A stretch of 64,000 nt of DNA. It comes from Gnetum montanum. Taxonomy: Eukaryota > Streptophyta > Gnetopsida > Gnetales > Gnetaceae. The stretch is taken from positions 181,685-245,684 of the forward strand of contig MNCI01014495.1 in NCBI GenBank assembly GCA_015680685.1. Reading direction: 5' to 3'. How positions within the stretch are numbered: the stretch's first letter is position 1; every line of letters begins with the position of its first letter. Positions 29,710 through 42,117 of this stretch are shown here, piece by piece. The notes under the pieces are model-generated. The model worked only from the letters and a program-made list of their open reading frames with translations, had not been told where the DNA came from and made no database searches. The translations under genes and the position numbers were made by a program.

Positions 29710-32700
29710 TCATGGGTTGTTCCTATTCGCATCATCTTTGCCATTTGCTTTTGCATCATTTCCCTTTGCATTACCTTCACCTACGTTGTCCTCTACCGAT
29801 TCTTCATTCCCTCCCTCTACAGGCCCTGTGCCCTCATCTGGAGTTTGCATCGTAGGAATGAAGTAGTTAGTTAAAGCAACGCACGCAAGTCACAATAGAG
29901 CATAAGCATTAATACAGTAGAAAGCAACTAACTTGAGAAGGGCTTGCGTCTGTCTCGAAGGGTATTCGGTCTAAACCGAGCCCAAGGTAACCCCAGACCT
30001 CCTCTACCATAATGTCCACCCAACACCTGTTGCTTGGTTCAGCGTCTATAGCAGCTCTCTCCCTTTTGGCAGTTGTCCACCGCGGAGGTCCCAGGGAAAA
30101 GGAGACAGTCGCGGTCTCTCCTATGAGAAGGTCAACTTTCCAGTCAAGAGATTCCGTAACCTTTACCTACTCTCTGAACTTGGCATAGGACTCAAAAGCA
30201 TCAATGACACTTACGAATGCTTTATACGTAAACGCCTCCACAGCAGCATCCCTATACAGTTGACGATGGGTGGCATTTTCTAGTTTATACATGTGTTTGT
30301 AGTTTTTCTGGGACTTCTCCCATTCATAAACCTTGGCGCTGAAATCTTTTAAATCCTAACACTTCTGGGCTAACAAGTCCATTTTCATCTGCTGTTCTAT
30401 TATTTAGTAGGTGGCTTCGACATTCTAACGTGCGATGGTCCAAAATATGGCGTAGTCTATCATAGCTGTGCACCAGTCCTCATTATTAGTGTCACGGGCT
30501 ATGAGGAATTTGTTCCTCTACTTGAGATCCTCTACCTCGATGCTCAAGTCAGCCTTCTCTTGCTCAGCTTTTTGGACCCGTTTCCACAGGTCCTCATTGA
30601 AGTGCTTATACTCCCACAGGGAGTGTGCCGAGTGTAAAGTGCATTTGCAAGCCTCATCGTATGCGCGACGAGACACCTCGATCACTTCAGGAAGGAATGT
30701 AGGCATGGTACTGACTTTCAAAGGCCATGCCAGGTCCCATTTGAGTTGAGGGACTGCCATTACACGAAGAGCATAGCAGTCACGTTAGCATAGCAAAAGT
30801 AGCAAACTCAAAGAATTCTAGCGTAGCAACATGAGAGCACCTAATACTACTACTTAGTTACATCAGGGTCCACCTGCTCAAGATGGCTGATCATGTCATC
30901 GACGATTCCCTGCATGAACGCGAACTTGTCAGGGACCTCAGCCCATGATTCCCCTTGAATCATAGTAGGTCCTGTAGCATCAACAGTGATGTCTGTCACA
31001 TAACTACACATGTCAAAGATGGCTAAAATGAGTTATGACAAGGCAAACATATTGCCAAACTCACCAGCGTTCGATTGAGGTCTCCCTTCTTGTTGATGCA
31101 AGACGATGGCGGTAACCTGAACAGAGATTTCGGTTGGGTCCCTATGGACCCCTTCTGCATGCACTGGTGCCTTTCCTTTTAGGAGACCAGCGCCTTTTTT
31201 ATTCAAGGGAAATTCCTCTTCGTCAGTAGGAGGATTCTCCCTAATAACAAGAGCCCCTGCCTTAGCGGTAGGAGCTCCCTTCCTTTTGACCGGGACCCTT
31301 CTCTCTGAGACTGGGGCCTCTGTGTCTCTACTCGTCACCCCCGTCTTAGGGGCCAACACCTCTTCGCCGTTCTCTTCTTCTTTTGCTAGTCAAGAAATGT
31401 GTTTACATTAGCTCAAGACAAGTTAGCTTAAGGCAGATGCTACACTACGCTACGCTGCCTAGCGTAGCATAACGTAGCAGACAATAACAAGGTAGGCATT
31501 AAACGAAAGCGTTTACCAATAGGGGGTTGCGTCCTCTGCAGTTTAAGCTGTAGTCTCCGCCCCTCCTCTTCCTCCATGCGAAGGGTTTCGTTAGCTGGAG
31601 GAGGCCTCTTCTGTTGCAACTTGTTGGTCGTAGTCTCAGCTATGAGACTTTCCCCCCGCGACACACTACCGTCTACGGCAGGGGGCATCTCTCCTATGTT
31701 GTCTTGGCCACAAATGTTGTAGGCCACCTGATCCTTAGTCATCACAGAGAATGACTCCCCAATTATTTTTGGAGGGGATCTTAGGCTCGGGTGGTCTGGA
31801 GGATCTGGAAAATCCACGATCTAGAAATCTGGTTGCAATTTTACATGATCCAGACTCCATTCTCCTAAACCACCAAAAACCTCGTGAAATGCTTCAAGCA
31901 GGCTATGTAAAAGGCATAATGGATATTGGAACGAGACTCCATTTTCTTATGGAGCCTCAAGATTTCAGTTTACAAGCCTTTACATAAAAACGTTGCCCAA
32001 TTGTAGTGAGCCCCCTCCTCCATAACCTCACACATTACCCAGGCCTACTCGATCCCCATGACCTTACCTTAGGAGAGCAACTAGGGAAAGGCATGAGCAC
32101 GAAAGATAGGGTAAACCCCCTTGGTGGGTCCTTCTTTAAGCTTCTCCATAGGGAGCCGCAACCACTCCTGGATGTCCTTCTTCTGAAGGGTCAGCTCCGT
32201 CTTGGCCTTTGACCCCATGAGGATGCCATCGGCAGAGACACCAAAGAGCTCTGCGAATAGCTAGTCATTGATTTCAATGACCACCCGTACGCCATGTATG
32301 CGCATGCGAAAGTGGCTTGCCTTGTCGGAAAAGGAGCCAACCAGGGAGAGCATCTCGACAACAGGAACATTTGGATTCGGGGCCAGGAATAGATCCATAA
32401 TCCTAGCCTTTTGGATATTCTGGACCAAGGAGTCTGAGCCCACACCATTTATCCAGTGTTGGCTCGTATCTACTTCTCCATACTTGAAGTAGATATTTGC
32501 CCCTTGTGTCTCAGCAATTACTACCACATCTTGGGGATTTTTTCACCCCTACAACAGTTTTCACAAGAAACGTTTAGCATAAAAACGTGAAAAATCCAAA
32601 GATAGCAAAGACACTTGAGCATGCAACACTTACTGCCCAGCCTACTAGGTCGGTACGGTGACGGGAACAACAGAAGACTAATTACAACTTGTTCAATGAT

Positions 32701-34111
32701 GATCGGTTTGAAGGGTTCTACCCACCCCTCATCCAGCTAACCAAACCTCTTACACTAATTGTAGGGAATGGGGAATAGGTGTGGGTAGGTGTGGTATTTA
32801 CCCCCGCATTAACTAATCACACCCACCCGCAAGTTCTCAGCAGAAGAGAACTCCAGCAGGGCTATACGTGCCATAGTTAGCAGACCCGGTTGATCATGAA
32901 CCCCTTCCTTGTTGATGTAGAACCTGGTAACAAAAAAATATTGTTAGCATTTGACCAATATGGAAAGCATCGCACAACACAGCGGAACAAAGCTGCAAAA
33001 CTCACCCACCAGCACAGTAAACAGTTCCTGGTGGGTTTTGGAAGCACGTGGCCATATAACGTGCAACAAAAAATGTGTTGTAAGAATGGTATTAGCTATA
33101 TTCAGGCATATCCCAGATCCAGGCCAAACGCCTTAACCCTGTTGGGCATTGACTGGATCCTTCTCCCTACCTGCTCATGATTGCCCCGTCTGTCAGAAAC
33201 CTCAGGATGCCCCAACTTGCCCTAGGCAATATGGCTTCTGTTAGGACGGGCACCTCTTCCTCCTCTAGGTATGAAAAAATGATCACACTGAAGTGTTGGA
33301 GAAGGTATTGTAGGAACTCCTGTGCTCCTTCCCTGAACCATGCCCCCCTCTCCCCCACACGTATACGAGGAGGAAGAACATTGGCCACGGGTTTACTTAT
33401 GTGACACAAGACCCCTGAAATTTCTAAGATAATCAGAATTGGCCTCAGCCTCATCCTGCACAACAAAACTAGCAAGCGTTAGCATCATGTCTAAGTGCAA
33501 TATGCACGCAACATAGCAATACCTAGCGGTTCATGCATATACAATAGCATAGCCCTCTTCCTGCACATAGCGTAGCAAGAACATAAAAGAGCTAATGTAG
33601 CAAGAATGGTCTAACATAGCAACAGAGCAATTAGCCCTAACAGGGCAATTAACAATATCCTTTAACAAAACACGTGTTACACTGTCATATCACACATGGC
33701 CTAGCCCTCCTGAGGGTCCTACGCTACGCCATTCAAAAGCCAAGTAACTTAAGCTGTCCCAGCCCCCGCGGTTATGACAACCGTAGTGGTGGTGGTTTAA
33801 GCGACCTTGCATGCAACGATGGCATAACATTTATATATCTGCCACGGCTGAAACGGCAACAACGGGAATGCAAAGGCCAAAACACTGCGATGACAGAAAA
33901 CACAGATGACTAAGACTAGGATACACAATGAAAGCAGAGAACAAAAATGATAACAGAATCGCAAAAAAAATAGAGGAAGCATAACAACCTACTGGGTCAA
34001 TGACGTGTCCTCTCGTGCCGCAACGCGCGCTTGTGTCATGCACCCTAGGGTTTTTTTCACCTCCTTAACCTGTGCAAGTGCTAAATGAGTACGTTTCTTC
34101 TTAGGATCCAT
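29710..34111 (-). pseudogene. Eight-exon antisense gene inside Tat element E
   Basis: Second copy of the antisense gene. Exons: 34111-33993, 33455-33006, 32923-32646, 32548-31517, 31385-31065, 31022-30858, 30753-29933 and 29844-29710. Start MDPKKK, stop after NRNNP. Donors GTAGGT, GTGAGT, GTAGGC, GTAAAC and GTGAGT are kept; the intron-6 donor is CTAAGT and the intron-7 acceptor is AA, both broken. Exon 2 keeps 'EISGVLCHISKPVANV'. Exon 3 keeps 'GKYHTYPHLFPIPY'. Exon 4 keeps 'HWINGVGSDSLVQNIQKA' and 'VVIEIND'. Exon 5 is charged (PVKRKGAP, DEEEFPLNKK). Exon 7 has the coiled-coil part 'LWKRVQKAEQEKADLSIE'. Exon lengths follow B almost exactly and length changes are in multiples of three, except in exon 4. 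Function unknown; likely nuclear or RNA/DNA-related only by guess. Confidence 0.8.
31440..31485. repeat. TAGCGTAGCA palindrome in antisense-gene intron 4, E
   Basis: 'CACTACGCTACGCTG' facing 'TAGCGTAGCATAACGTAGCA', a near-perfect hairpin in intron 4; B has it in the same intron. Confidence 0.75.
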
Positions 34112-34262
34112 CGTCCTACTTGCAGACTTTCCCTCTTTGCTGTGCAAAAAACTGCCTTGCTCATCGTTAGCATAATCGCTCTGCGCTCCGAAATCGCTTT
34201 GTTCTCCAATACGGGCTCTGTGCTCTTACAGTGAGAATGACAAGCTTACCAGGGTTTAATCC

Positions 34263-34272
34263 CTATTTATGG
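34263..34272 (-). promoter_or_regulatory. TATA box of antisense gene, E
   Basis: CCATAAATAGGG on the minus strand, 152 bp before the ATG at 34111, aligned with CTATAAATAGG of B. Confidence 0.65.
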
Positions 34273-34444
34273 CTGTAATGCTAAGAAAAGAAAACTTGCC
34301 GCTCCCTCTCTCCGTTTAATGCGGAGTGCGCCGTACAGCGTAGCATGCTCGCCACGACATCGTAGCACTATTGACATTAAAACCTTGACACGCTTCAAGC
34401 CAACTGTTTGCTTTCCCAAAAACAAAAAATATATTTGTTTTTGT

Positions 34445-34760
34445 TATGGGTCCAAAAAGACCTTAAACTAGCAATGCCAACAATCGTAGTGTTATCGGTT
34501 CGAAAAGACCTTAAACTAGCAATCCTAGCGTAGTTGCACCTTTAACAGTCCGAAAAGACCTTAAACTAGCAGTTTCGACCTTGTTATATGTTCACAGTCT
34601 GCAATGACGTTAAACTAGCGGTTCGACACTTTCGCATCGGTAATTTCGCAATTTCTAGCGGTTTCGTGTTGTCACGTCGGTAGTTTGCATGTTTTTCAAT
34701 AAGCTTCACACTTTTACGCCTTGGTAGTCTGCCATGACCTTAAACTGGCAAGCTTTTAAT
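34445..34760 (+). repeat. Tandem repeats with core CCTTAAACTAGCAA (boundary array 2, E)
   Basis: Units 'AAAAGACCTTAAACTAGCAA' at 34455, 34505 and 34555, then looser copies up to CCTTAAACTGGCAA at 34737. Placed as in B between the antisense-gene promoter and pol. Confidence 0.83.
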
Positions 34761-37700
34761 CTTTATATCATTATACTTCGCTAGTTGCATCTCATTGTTG
34801 TTTTGCAAATTTTCATTATACACGACTACTGCCAACATGTGCCTCTTAACCAGGCTTTCATCTCATTTTGGCAGGTTAAGAAAAAGATTGAAATCCGTTG
34901 TGATTTCTTCATGCCTTTAGCCCTAGCAAGTCCACATGGCAAACTCGCAAGACAATTGAACCTCGACCTGATCGACTGGGGGTCTGGACTAGCCCGAGCA
35001 TCTGGTCCAGACCCTAGACTTAGAGGCCAAGGATGTAACCAAGGACCCTCTCGTTGAGACGCCTATGACCACATCCAAGGGGGAGGTAAAAGCATTAAAA
35101 CTTAGCTCCCTCCTAGATGTGCAAATGCACGAAAATGTAGCCAAGATTCTGCAAGACATCAATGTCTTCGCATGGTCGTACAACGACATGCTAGGTTTAG
35201 ATCCGCGGCTGATACAGCACAACATCGTCCTAGACCCACGCATGAAGGCAGTCAAGCAGAAGGCTCGCAAAGTCAAACTAGAAATTGCATTAGTCGTAAG
35301 GGAAGAAATCATGAAGCTATACCAAGCTGGTTTCATCTGCGTGGTTGATTACTCGGAATGGGTGTCCAACATCATCGTGGTTTCGAAGAAAATGGGAGGA
35401 ATACGGATCTGTATAGACTTCCGGGATCTAAACAAGCCAACGATCAAGGATGATTTCCCACTTCTAAGCATTGATCAACTCATCAACATTACAGTTGGTC
35501 ATGCTCTGTTATCCTTCATGGATGGTTTCTCTGGATATAACCAAATCCGCATTAACCCAAAGCACCAACTAACAACAACCTTCATGACCCCATGGGATAC
35601 CTTTTGTTGCACCATGATGTCTTTTGGGCTCAAGAATTCCGGAGCAACCTACCAGTGAGCCATGACCTACATCTTCAGCAACTACATCCTAGAAACATTA
35701 AACGACTACATGGATGATATAGCAGTCAAGTCCAAGGAGGCAATTGATCACCCACGGAATCTAGGAGTAGTCCTCAAGTGCTGTCAAATGCACGACTTAT
35801 GCCTCAATCCTAAGAAGTGCGTCTTCAGGGTGAAAACCAAACACATGTTAGGGTTTGTGGTATCGGAGGCTGGAATACAAGTGGACCTTGACAAAGTCAA
35901 GGCCATCGTCAACCTAGCATCTTCCACAAACCTTAAGGAGTTACGTGGGTTGCAAGGTAGGGTGCAATTCATTCGAAGGTTTATAGCAAGGTTAACTAAC
36001 AAGTTACACCCATGCAACATCTTCTAAAGAAGGGGGTTAACTTCGAATGGACAACCCAGTGTCAATAGGCCTTCGATGACCTGAAGAAGGAGCTTTTACA
36101 CCTCCCAATTATGCATCCGCCACAGAGGGATAAACCCTTCTTCATCTACCTTGCCATCTCTAACACATCTATCGCAGCACTGCTATGTCAGAAATGAGAT
36201 GACGGATCTGAGATACCTGTGTATTATCTGAGTCATGCAGTAATAGTGCATGAGGCGAAATACAACGAAGTGGAGAGAAATTTCCTTGCCTTAGTGTTTG
36301 CATTAAAAAGGTGGAGGCATTACCTGTTTCACAGTACAACTAACATCATTTGCAAAAGCAACATACTCTGGGCTATCACTAACAACCTATAAAAAAGTAG
36401 CCGGATAGCTCGACGGAAAGCAATAACTGTGGAGTTCAACCTACACTATGTAAGTTAATCATCGATGAAGGGTCAAGCCATAGTGACCCAACTCACAGCC
36501 TCACCCGTTGACGACCAAGCAACCATAGATCCCGAATTCCTAAACGAACATGTTGGCACTATCAACATCGTCCCATCGCATCTAGAAGCCACTTTACACT
36601 TCGACGGTGCTTCAACCATGTGAGGAGGTAGTGCAGCTGCCATCATTACGTTCTCCTCTGGGTAAATACACCCATTTGCTTATTATTTTACGTTCCCCTG
36701 CACCAACAACGTGGCAGAGTATGAGGGGCTACTCAGAGGCCTCTCAACTGTCCATACATTATGTATACAACACTTGGCAATCTGTGGTGAGTCACAACTA
36801 GTTGTGAATCAAATCATCGAGGTCTATGCCTACAAAGCTACATACCTACAACCCTATTGCGACCTAGCAAAAAGCCTTCTCAAGTAATTTGCAACCACAA
36901 ATGTGCAACACATGCCACGCAACAAGAACACCATGGTAGATGCCATAGCCACCCTAGCACTAAACATTCCACCACATTCGTTTGTGAGTCTACCAACTTT
37001 GATTATCGAATGCACTGAACCTATCACTCAGGTGGGACACGTGGCCTCCATTAATGCTGCAGATACCTAGGAGTGGTACGCTGACATTAAAGCCTACCTA
37101 CAACATGGCGAACCCTCGAGTAGATTGACATCTGGCCAGAGAGATGCAATCCACAAGCATGCCTGGCAAGATACGCTCATGGGGAATGACACCCTGTGCC
37201 GACATTCTTATGATAGGATATTGCTGGCATGTGTGGATGGGGAGTAGGCGCAGAAGGTAGTTAATGAAGTGCATGAGGGACTATGTGGTGGACACATAGG
37301 ACCTAGAGCTATGACGGTGAAAATCAGACGCCTAGGGTACTATTGGTCTCACATGGAGCATGACTATCTCTCAAAATTTAAGACATGTGACACATGCCAG
37401 AGATATGTAAATCTCATACATGTCTCACCCACGGACCTACATCCAATGCAGATCACATGGCCTTTCCAACGATGGGGACTAGACCTCATAGGACCTATCA
37501 TGCCTAAGTCCTCTGCAGGGAATAGTTTCATTATCACCACCACTGAGTATTTTACTAAGTGGGTGGAAGCAATCCCCCTGAGGAAGACGATGTCTCAGCA
37601 AATCTGCCACTTCATCTTGGACAACATCATAACGAGATTTGGGCTTCCAATGACTATTGTGACCGACAATGGGCCACAGTTCAGTAGTACAGAAACTTGA

Positions 37701-38315
37701 ACCTTCTACAACAATCTAGGCATCAGGCAATCATTCTTCTCCCCCTATTACCCGTAGGCGAATGGATAGGAGAAGGCTACAAATAAGTCCATCATCAACT
37801 TGCTGAGGCAAATGCTTAACAACAGCAAGAGGCGGTGGCACGAGCAAATCCTCTACATTCTATTGGCCTATAAAACGATGTGCAGAACCGCGACAAGTAA
37901 GACTTCTTATAGCCTTGTTTATGGATTTGAAGTTGTGTTGCCTCTTGAGTTGTAGGTACCATCACACCAGATGATCATCTCAGATGTCATGAGCGAAGCC
38001 CAGAACAACGAGTCGCGGATCATCAACCTTGACTCAATAGAGGAGGAGCGCACGTAGACACTGAGCTGCATAGAGCACTACCAGAGCAAGCAGCAGCAAA
38101 AGCACCATGCAGACCTTCATCGGTGGCTAGTACAGAAGGGAGACCTCATCCTCAAGGTCATCCATGAGCACGTGAGCAAATTCTCAACCGACTGGGAAGT
38201 CCCTTACGTGGTCACTAAAGCCTTTGGGAATGGAGCCTTCAAGCTGGCAGACATGGACAGCAACAAGTTCACCAACCTAGTGAATCACTCGTACCTCAAG
38301 AGGTACTACGTCTAA
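34761..38315 (+). pseudogene. pol: pol of Tat element E: RT, RNase H, second RNase H, integrase
   Basis: RT is open for 197 codons from 35065 (NIIVVSKKMGGIRICIDFRD, SFMDGFSGYNQIRINP). After one TGA it continues with the catalytic YMDD at 35707-35718. RT-linked RNase H is about 36105-36370. The second, Tat-type RNase H is about 36545-36980 (LHFDGAST, TNNVAEYEGLLRGL). Integrase is open from 37269 to 37697: zinc motif CDTCQRY, WGLDLIGPI with the first Asp, and IVTDNGPQFSS with the second Asp. The glutamate region (EKATNKSI) follows a frame change at about 37700. C-terminal end 'GNGAFKLADMD' and 'HSYLKRYYV', stop 38313-38315. Better kept than B but with about a dozen breaks. A pyrimidine-rich stretch ending TTTGGCAG (34867-34874) precedes it, as in B. 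Confidence 0.9.
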
Positions 38316-38334
38316 GCGCATGGAGCAGACAGGC

Positions 38335-38730
38335 AACTGTCCGCTATGACGTAAAACTGGCATAGGCGAGCAAACGTCCGCTACAATGTTAAACTGGCAT
38401 GGCTACAACCATCTGTTACGACGTAAAACTGGCACAAGCGAGCAAACGTCCTCTACGATGTTAAACTGGCATGGCTACAGCAACGTCCGCTACGACGTTA
38501 AACTGGCAGTGATGAGTAGCATCCGCTACAACAATAAACTAGCAACAGCAAGCAGCATCCACTACAATGTTAAACTGGCAGCGACCATCCACTACGATGT
38601 AAAACTAGCATAGCTAGTGTGCTATGACGTTAAACTAGCATGTACAGTCTGCTGGGACCTTAAACCAACACAGCGGTCTGTTGGGATCCTAACCTAGCAC
38701 ACGGTCTACCAGGACCTTAAACTAGGTTCA
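38335..38730 (+). repeat. Tandem repeats with core TTAAACTGGCA (boundary array 3, E)
   Basis: Around ten units such as CCGCTACGACGTTAAACTGG separated by short spacers, starting just after the pol stop. The last units shift to GGGACCTTAAACC. Same place and order as in B. Confidence 0.87.
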
Positions 38731-39817
38731 CGTCACGTCCCTAGCATGCACCTGCGCCGAGTACACATCGAACGAGCATGCGCAATGCTGACGTGGGGGT
38801 GGGACGTTGCAGCTTCGGAACGTAGTTTACGACCCAATGGGGATACGATCTGGAAAGTACTCGATGCCATCACCCTTGGCATTGTGCTAACCCTCCAGAG
38901 ATGTCGTACGACATTGCACTGGCCCTTCGGACCTATTGTCGCCATGGCCCATCGCCCTGACGGTAGCTCCTTGGTCAGTGCCTGCCACTCGGGTTCCAAC
39001 ACTATTGTGGCCCAGCCACAATATTGTTATCCTCCAGCCCCCTGCCAATGGCATTTAGCTATGTGGTAGCTGATCCCATAGCTAAACTAAGAACACATGC
39101 CTTTGGCAGGGATTCTAGAGCATTTGCACTCACAACGACTCCCAACACCTTTGACGTTGGCTCTGCCAAGCCAATGGTGCTAAGGCTACTGCTGGCCTTC
39201 CTACTTTGGACACCATGCACCAACAAAGGTGTCCAAGAGCTTCAACAACGTCTGCAGCCAGCAAGACCTTTACCCTCATCGGCCAAGGGTACGTCTTGCC
39301 ATAGTAGCAAATGCCACAGCGTCGCGAAGTGAGTGCCTCGACTAGCTTGGTTACTTCAAAGTGAAAATTCCATGACGTGCGTAACACAGCTCGTCAAATG
39401 GGAAGTGTCTGTGTGAATTCCATGATGTGCATAACATAGCTTGCCACATGGGAAGCATCTATAGGTAGGTCAAAATCCTACACAAATGTAACACAACTCA
39501 TCCTGGGAAAGAGACACTTGTCCTACGGGAGGTTGACAGTCAACGAAGGTAAAGATGAAAACACAAACGACTCCCTCATGAGCACTCCAATGAGGGATTC
39601 CGCTAAACCTCATCTCTACCCTTTTCCATGAACCTCCTTCCTCTCTGCTTCGCCCTTTCCTCCTGCAAAAAAACTGATGCAACACTCTCAAGCATAGCCA
39701 AGCGACATCTTGACGATCATCAAGCAGCAACATTAGCATCGTGTCTTCTATGGTGTTTCATATTCTTTATCGATGCCTCTCGAGCCCATCCTCCAAATGT
39801 TGACAAAGAGGGGCCAA
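38731..39817 (+). other. 3' untranslated region and polypurine tract of E
   Basis: No gene recognised. It contains a direct duplication of about 51 bp (39366-39416 and 39417-39467, both with 'TTCCATGA(C/T)GTGC(G/A)TAACA'). It ends with AAAGAGGGGCCAA at 39805-39817, directly before the LTR. Confidence 0.7.
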
Positions 39818-41480
39818 TGAAACACCCCAAAAATTCGAAGGCATGCTTGCTTCACTAGGTCTTTGCAATTTGCACAGTGCTATGGTAGTTCTTCAGGAGA
39901 TGGATGCTCTGATGTCAAGATTGTCTAGTCTAGCAAGTTTTCTATCCTAGGTGTCAACAGGCTAAACGAATTCTCCAGCCTACCCATCTGAGTAGTTCAC
40001 CAAACTGACCATGCACTTAGGAGCGATGCGTGAAACTGTTGGTAATGCTTAGAATGCGCAAAACGCTTCAGCAAGTTTTCTAAGTCAAGAAGTTTTGCTA
40101 CGCTATGCAGCGTAGAAGGCTTTAGAAGACATTTGTAGAAGTGAAGTGCTAGACTACACTATGCAGCATAACACAATGTAGAAAAAGCTATACGGTCGAT
40201 CCCCTCGCCTAACTTCAAGTCCTTCAGCAATGTCTCCTTCTGTCAGAAAGCGGCGGACCATGTCTGCTGCTACGCCACACTAAGCTACATGGCGCAGCGA
40301 GGCGTAGCAATTCTGCGGAAGTGACGAAAGGCAACTCAAAGGGCAGGATCAGCAAGTGCGCAAGTTTCGCAATGCAAAAGGCAAAGTTTGCAAATTGGCA
40401 AAGTTTTTGTGACTAAGGCCAGCTGCTATGCTACATAGCATAGCAAATGTGCAACACACATGTAGCGAAACATGTGACAAGATGCTACGTTATGTCGAAC
40501 ATGCTACGCTACAAAGCACAAAAAAGCATGATGGGTGGTTGTACGACATCACTACACTTCACTTAATTGCACCGTTGACACACATCTCCAGATGTTAACA
40601 GCGCAATTACGACATGGCAGGCTCACAATTATGGCATGACAGGCTCGTAATTACAATGGTCATGCAAGCACTTGCAGTGCAGACAAGTCAACGTGGGCCT
40701 AAGGCATGTGGTGTCCAAACCACATTTTTTGCATGCCCTTGGTCCTATAAATACCCCAGTGAGCAACATTCAAAACACTTTTGGACACTTTTGACACTTT
40801 GGACACTTTTGGATACTTTTAACACTTTGGACACTTTTGGGACTTCTGGCTAGCTCCCTCTTTTGGCGATTTCGTTTGGATTTTCTTTGGCATTCTAGTC
40901 GACTAACAATTTTTTTGGCTGACAAGCAAAGAGGCTAGCACTGTAACCTCGAGCATTGTAAGCTTTCTATTTAACATTGTAAATAGTTAGCACTCTCTGT
41001 TGGCATTTTACTCTACCCTTTACTATCACCTTGGTAGCACTTTGCTTTGTTAACACCTGGGCCCGCATTCGAGCACACAGTCGTCTTGCTCTACACGTCT
41101 TGGTTACTCTCGGGATCTCGGCACTTCTCAGTGCTGTGCAACCAACTATATCCATTTTGACAGAGCGAAGTCGTAGCTTCGAAGCGGTGCATTTTTCTAA
41201 CTGCATTTCACTTTGTCTCCGGTTCATTATTGAATTTTACACTATTATTTGTCTCTTTTACGTTTAAGCATTACCTCGCGCTATCAGCCTCGTTTTCAAA
41301 TCACACGTTGCAAAAGGTTATATAGACATTGACTAAGTCCCTATCTGATCGACCAGACCGTTCAGGGCACCCCGTTTCCATTTTTTCCAGCACAGCCCTC
41401 CCGCGGAAACGGGTTTAAGACTGTTAACGATCGACGACCCCTCTGTTTTTTTCTAGCTACCGACGTTTTCGGTCACTACA
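39818..41480 (+). repeat. 3' LTR of element E
   Basis: 1663 bp, TGAAACACCCCAAAAATTCG to GGTCACTACA. It contains palindromes (40095-40530), a TATA box at 40745 and the expanded TTTTGGACAC minisatellite (40774-40842). Its partner is 25670-27345. Confidence 0.9.
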
Positions 41481-41485
41481 CATCT

Positions 41486-42112
41486 CTCGTGCGTCCCTGG
41501 TCCTATAAATACCCCGATGAGCAACGCTCGAAGGGTTGGTCCTTTCATTGTCTCGCAAGCAAACAAGTTAGCACTATAACCTTGAGCATTGTAAGCTTTC
41601 TATTTGGCATGATAAATAGTTAGCACTCTTGTTTGGCATTTTGTCTTGATTTTCCTACCACCTTGGTAGCATTTTGCATTGTTGGCTCCCGAGTCCACAT
41701 TCAAGCATCCAACTGCCTTGCTCTAAATGTCTTAGTTACCTTTGGGATCTTTGTGCTTCCTGGCATCGTGCAACCAATTGTATCCACCTTGACAGAGTAA
41801 AGTCAATCTTCAAGCGGTGCATTTCCCTAACTACATTCTATTGTGCTTTCTTATTTATCATCGCATTTTACATTGTTAATTGCATTATTTGCATTTAAAA
41901 TATTGTCTTTACACTATAAACTTTACTTTCAAATCACATGTTTGCAAAAGTTTATATTAACATCGATTAAGTCCTTGTCTGATCAACCAAACCATTCAAG
42001 GCACCCCGTTTCTGTTTTATCTAGCACGGCCCTCCCATGGATACGGGGTTAAGACTGCTGTGGTTGATGACCCATCAGTGTTTTCCAGCCACCGACGTTT
42101 TCGATCACTACA
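41486..42112 (+). repeat. 3' LTR of element B, second part
   Basis: 627 bp that continues B's LTR after the E insertion, from 'CTCGTGCGTCCC' through the TATA box (41503) to 'TTCGATCACTACA'. It aligns with 8782-9409. Joined with 24529-25669 it gives a 1768-bp LTR. Confidence 0.9.
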
Positions 42113-42117
42113 CCTAT
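42113..42117 (+). repeat. Target-site duplication of element B, right copy
   Basis: CCTAT, identical to 7654-7658. Confidence 0.92.

Larger units (their letters stand above)
25670..41480 (+). mobile_element. Tat-lineage LTR retrotransposon E, inserted in B's 3' LTR
   Basis: 15,811 bp with LTRs 25670-27345 and 39818-41480 and 5-bp duplications CATCT. Same order as B (leader, gag start, protease, antisense gene, pol, repeats, polypurine tract), but its LTR belongs to a distinct subfamily and about 2.4 kb of gag is deleted. Being inserted in B's LTR, it is younger than B. Coding modules are decayed. Confidence 0.93.
7659..42112 (+). mobile_element. Tat-lineage LTR retrotransposon B, interrupted by element E
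   Basis: Order: 5' LTR 7659-9409, leader, gag, protease, antisense spliced gene, RT-RNaseH-second RNaseH-integrase, polypurine tract, and 3' LTR in two pieces (24529-25669 and 41486-42112). Perfect 5-bp duplications CCTAT flank it. Without E (25670-41485) the element is about 18.6 kb. The second RNase H module after RT is the mark of the Tat lineage; large size with an intron or extra gene between protease and RT recalls Ogre/Tat elements. All coding modules carry stops, so it is a fossil. Confidence 0.92.
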
